NCBI GenBank assembly: GCA_020439725.1
Contig: JAGQSE010000660.1
Span: forward strand, 1-7,276
Origin: Acidobacteriota bacterium
Lineage (GTDB): Bacteria; Acidobacteriota; Thermoanaerobaculia; Multivoradales; JAHZIX01
DNA: 7,276 nt
Direction of reading: 5' to 3'
The position numbers and the translations under genes were made by a program. Positions 6,204-7,276 of this stretch are shown piece by piece (positions within the stretch are counted from its first letter, which is position 1; every line of letters begins with the position of its first letter). The notes beneath the pieces are model-generated. The model saw only the letters and a program-made list of their open reading frames with translations, was not told where the DNA came from and made no database searches.

Positions 6204-7276
6204 TCAGGTCGCGACCCGGCGAAGCGTTCCGCGCAGATTCTGCGGCACCGGCATCGAAGGCTGGGCCATGGCGATGTCGTCGGGGGTGGCGAGCTCGACG
6301 TGGTAGCGGGTGGTGAGGAGGTGAGCGAAGAGGATCAGCTGTCCCAGGGCGAGGCCGGCGCCGATGCACGGGCGCGGAGTCCAGCCGAAGGGGACGTAGG
6401 CCTTGCGCGAAGCTTCGTCGGTCCTCGACGCCTGGTTCCAGCGGTCCGGGTCGAAGACGTCGGGATTTTGCCAGCGTTCCGGGTCGTGGTGCTGGATGTC
6501 CGAGCTCAGCATGAACGCCTGGCCCTCTCGCAAGCAGATCCCTGGATGGTCGATCGATTTGCGGACGGGGCGGTCGACGACGGGAGTGGGGCTCCACAGC
6601 CGCAGGACCTCGCGCACGAAGCGATAGGTCTCCGGCGCGCGGGTCGTCGGGCTCGGGTAGAGCTCCTCGAGGGAGAGCGCGGAGAGCTCGTCGCGGACGC
6701 GCTGGCCCGCCTCCGGATAGCAGTGGAGCGCATAGATCAGCGCCGAGGCCGCGCATCCGGGGGGCGCGGCGATGGCGGTGAACAGACCGGTGATGGCGTG
6801 GACCGCGCGGCCGGCGCCGAGCCGCGGCAGCATGTCGACCATGGGATCGGTGAGGTCGAGGCGCCGGGGCCGCCGGCCCTTGGCTCGGGCGTGAAGCTCG
6901 CGCCGGACGATCCAGCCGGCGCGCAGCTGCGACCACAGACTGGCGAAGCGCAATCCGACCGTCGGCGGGCCCGACAGGTCGAGGTTGTTGGCGATCTTGA
7001 TCTCGAGGTCGCGGAGGATGGGGGCGGCCCGTCGTCTTCCCAGTCCCTCGAGGATGGTGGGTAGCAACGACCACGAAACCACCTCGTGGGCGACCCAGAC
7101 GAGGTCGCGTTCCTCTCCGGCCCGGTCGGCGAGGAGCTGGTCCATGCGCTCGGCCAGGCGGGCGAGCTCCCGGGGTGTGGACAGGCGCCGGACTTGCTCG
7201 ATCCAGGCGTCCCGGACCTCCTTCCAATACACCGGTGGGCTGGTGCGTCGGAGCAGGAGATTGAACAGGGTCTCGG
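6204..7276 (-). CDS. Cytochrome P450, N-terminus cut by window edge, atypical I-helix
   Basis: This is a heme-thiolate monooxygenase-type protein that stays open to the right edge. About 356 residues are present of a usual 400-450, so the N-terminus is missing. A GTG at 7232 is an internal valine rather than a convincing start, because the frame continues upstream without a stop. Counting from that valine, the ExxR pair of the K-helix is E208/R211 in EVLR. The PERF-like motif is FDPDRW (260-265), and the heme loop FGWTPRPCIG (282-291) supplies the cysteine ligand C289 (codon 6366-6368). Two features are odd. The I-helix stretch that is normally AGxDT(T/S) reads AIAAPP (153-158), so the acid and the threonine are both lost. 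The heme loop has Thr where the FxxGxRxCxG pattern has Gly. The family is certain, but the substrate is unknown and usual monooxygenase chemistry is uncertain. No ferredoxin or reductase gene is visible. Confidence 0.93.
   Translation of the reverse strand, partial: ETLFNLLLRRTSPPVYWKEVRDAWIEQVRRLSTPRELARLAERMDQLLADRAGEERDLVWVAHEVVSWSLLPTILEGLGRRRAAPILRDLEIKIANNLDLSGPPTVGLRFASLWSQLRAGWIVRRELHARAKGRRPRRLDLTDPMVDMLPRLGAGRAVHAITGLFTAIAAPPGCAASALIYALHCYPEAGQRVRDELSALSLEELYPSPTTRAPETYRFVREVLRLWSPTPVVDRPVRKSIDHPGICLREGQAFMLSSDIQHHDPERWQNPDVFDPDRWNQASRTDEASRKAYVPFGWTPRPCIGAGLALGQLILFAHLLTTRYHVELATPDDIAMAQPSMPVPQNLRGTLRRVAT

Noticed and set aside
6120..7227. Long frames on both strands (plus 6120-7064, minus 6148-7227) over the P450 gene
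   Set aside because: Arg/Gly/Pro-rich shadow translations; the P450 frame carries the ExxR, PERF-like and heme-Cys motifs.
1..7276. CRISPR array, tRNA, rRNA or insertion sequence
   Set aside because: No regularly spaced repeats, tRNA-like cloverleaf, rRNA core sequence or transposase pattern was seen on either strand.

Overview
The window comes from a GC-rich bacterium and every gene I accept lies on the minus strand, so reading order runs from high to low coordinates. Base composition, a secreted YD-repeat protein and the other gene families fit an Acidobacteriota-like, myxobacterial or similar environmental genome. There is no rRNA or marker gene, so this placement is only a guess.

Right half (about 7276 to 3578, roughly 70% GC or more in places): a cytochrome P450 whose N-terminus lies beyond the right edge (6204-7276), a membrane-anchored patatin-like lipid acyl hydrolase (4372-6090), and a cold-shock-domain/DUF1294 membrane protein (3578-4201). 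These look like ordinary chromosomal genes with gaps of 113 and 170 bases. I see no pathway joining them.

Left half (3465 to about 305): a compact polymorphic-toxin locus. A short secreted RHS/YD-repeat protein (1096-3465) has a Sec signal peptide, a few YD repeats, an inserted Ig-like region, the RHS core signature, a pretoxin segment and a C-terminal tip of unknown activity. Its stop codon overlaps the start of a 131-residue gene (704-1099) in an ATGA arrangement, as expected of a toxin and its immunity protein. A second small gene (305-535, 76 residues) with its own ribosome binding site follows and is probably another immunity-type protein. Base composition falls from about 68% GC in the RHS core to 45-50% in the tip and immunity genes, the usual mark of an exchangeable toxin/immunity cassette.

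The last 304 bases hold no gene I can support. The best candidate for something undescribed is the toxin tip with its two small downstream genes. The second is the P450, whose oxygen-activating I-helix motif has lost its acid-alcohol pair.
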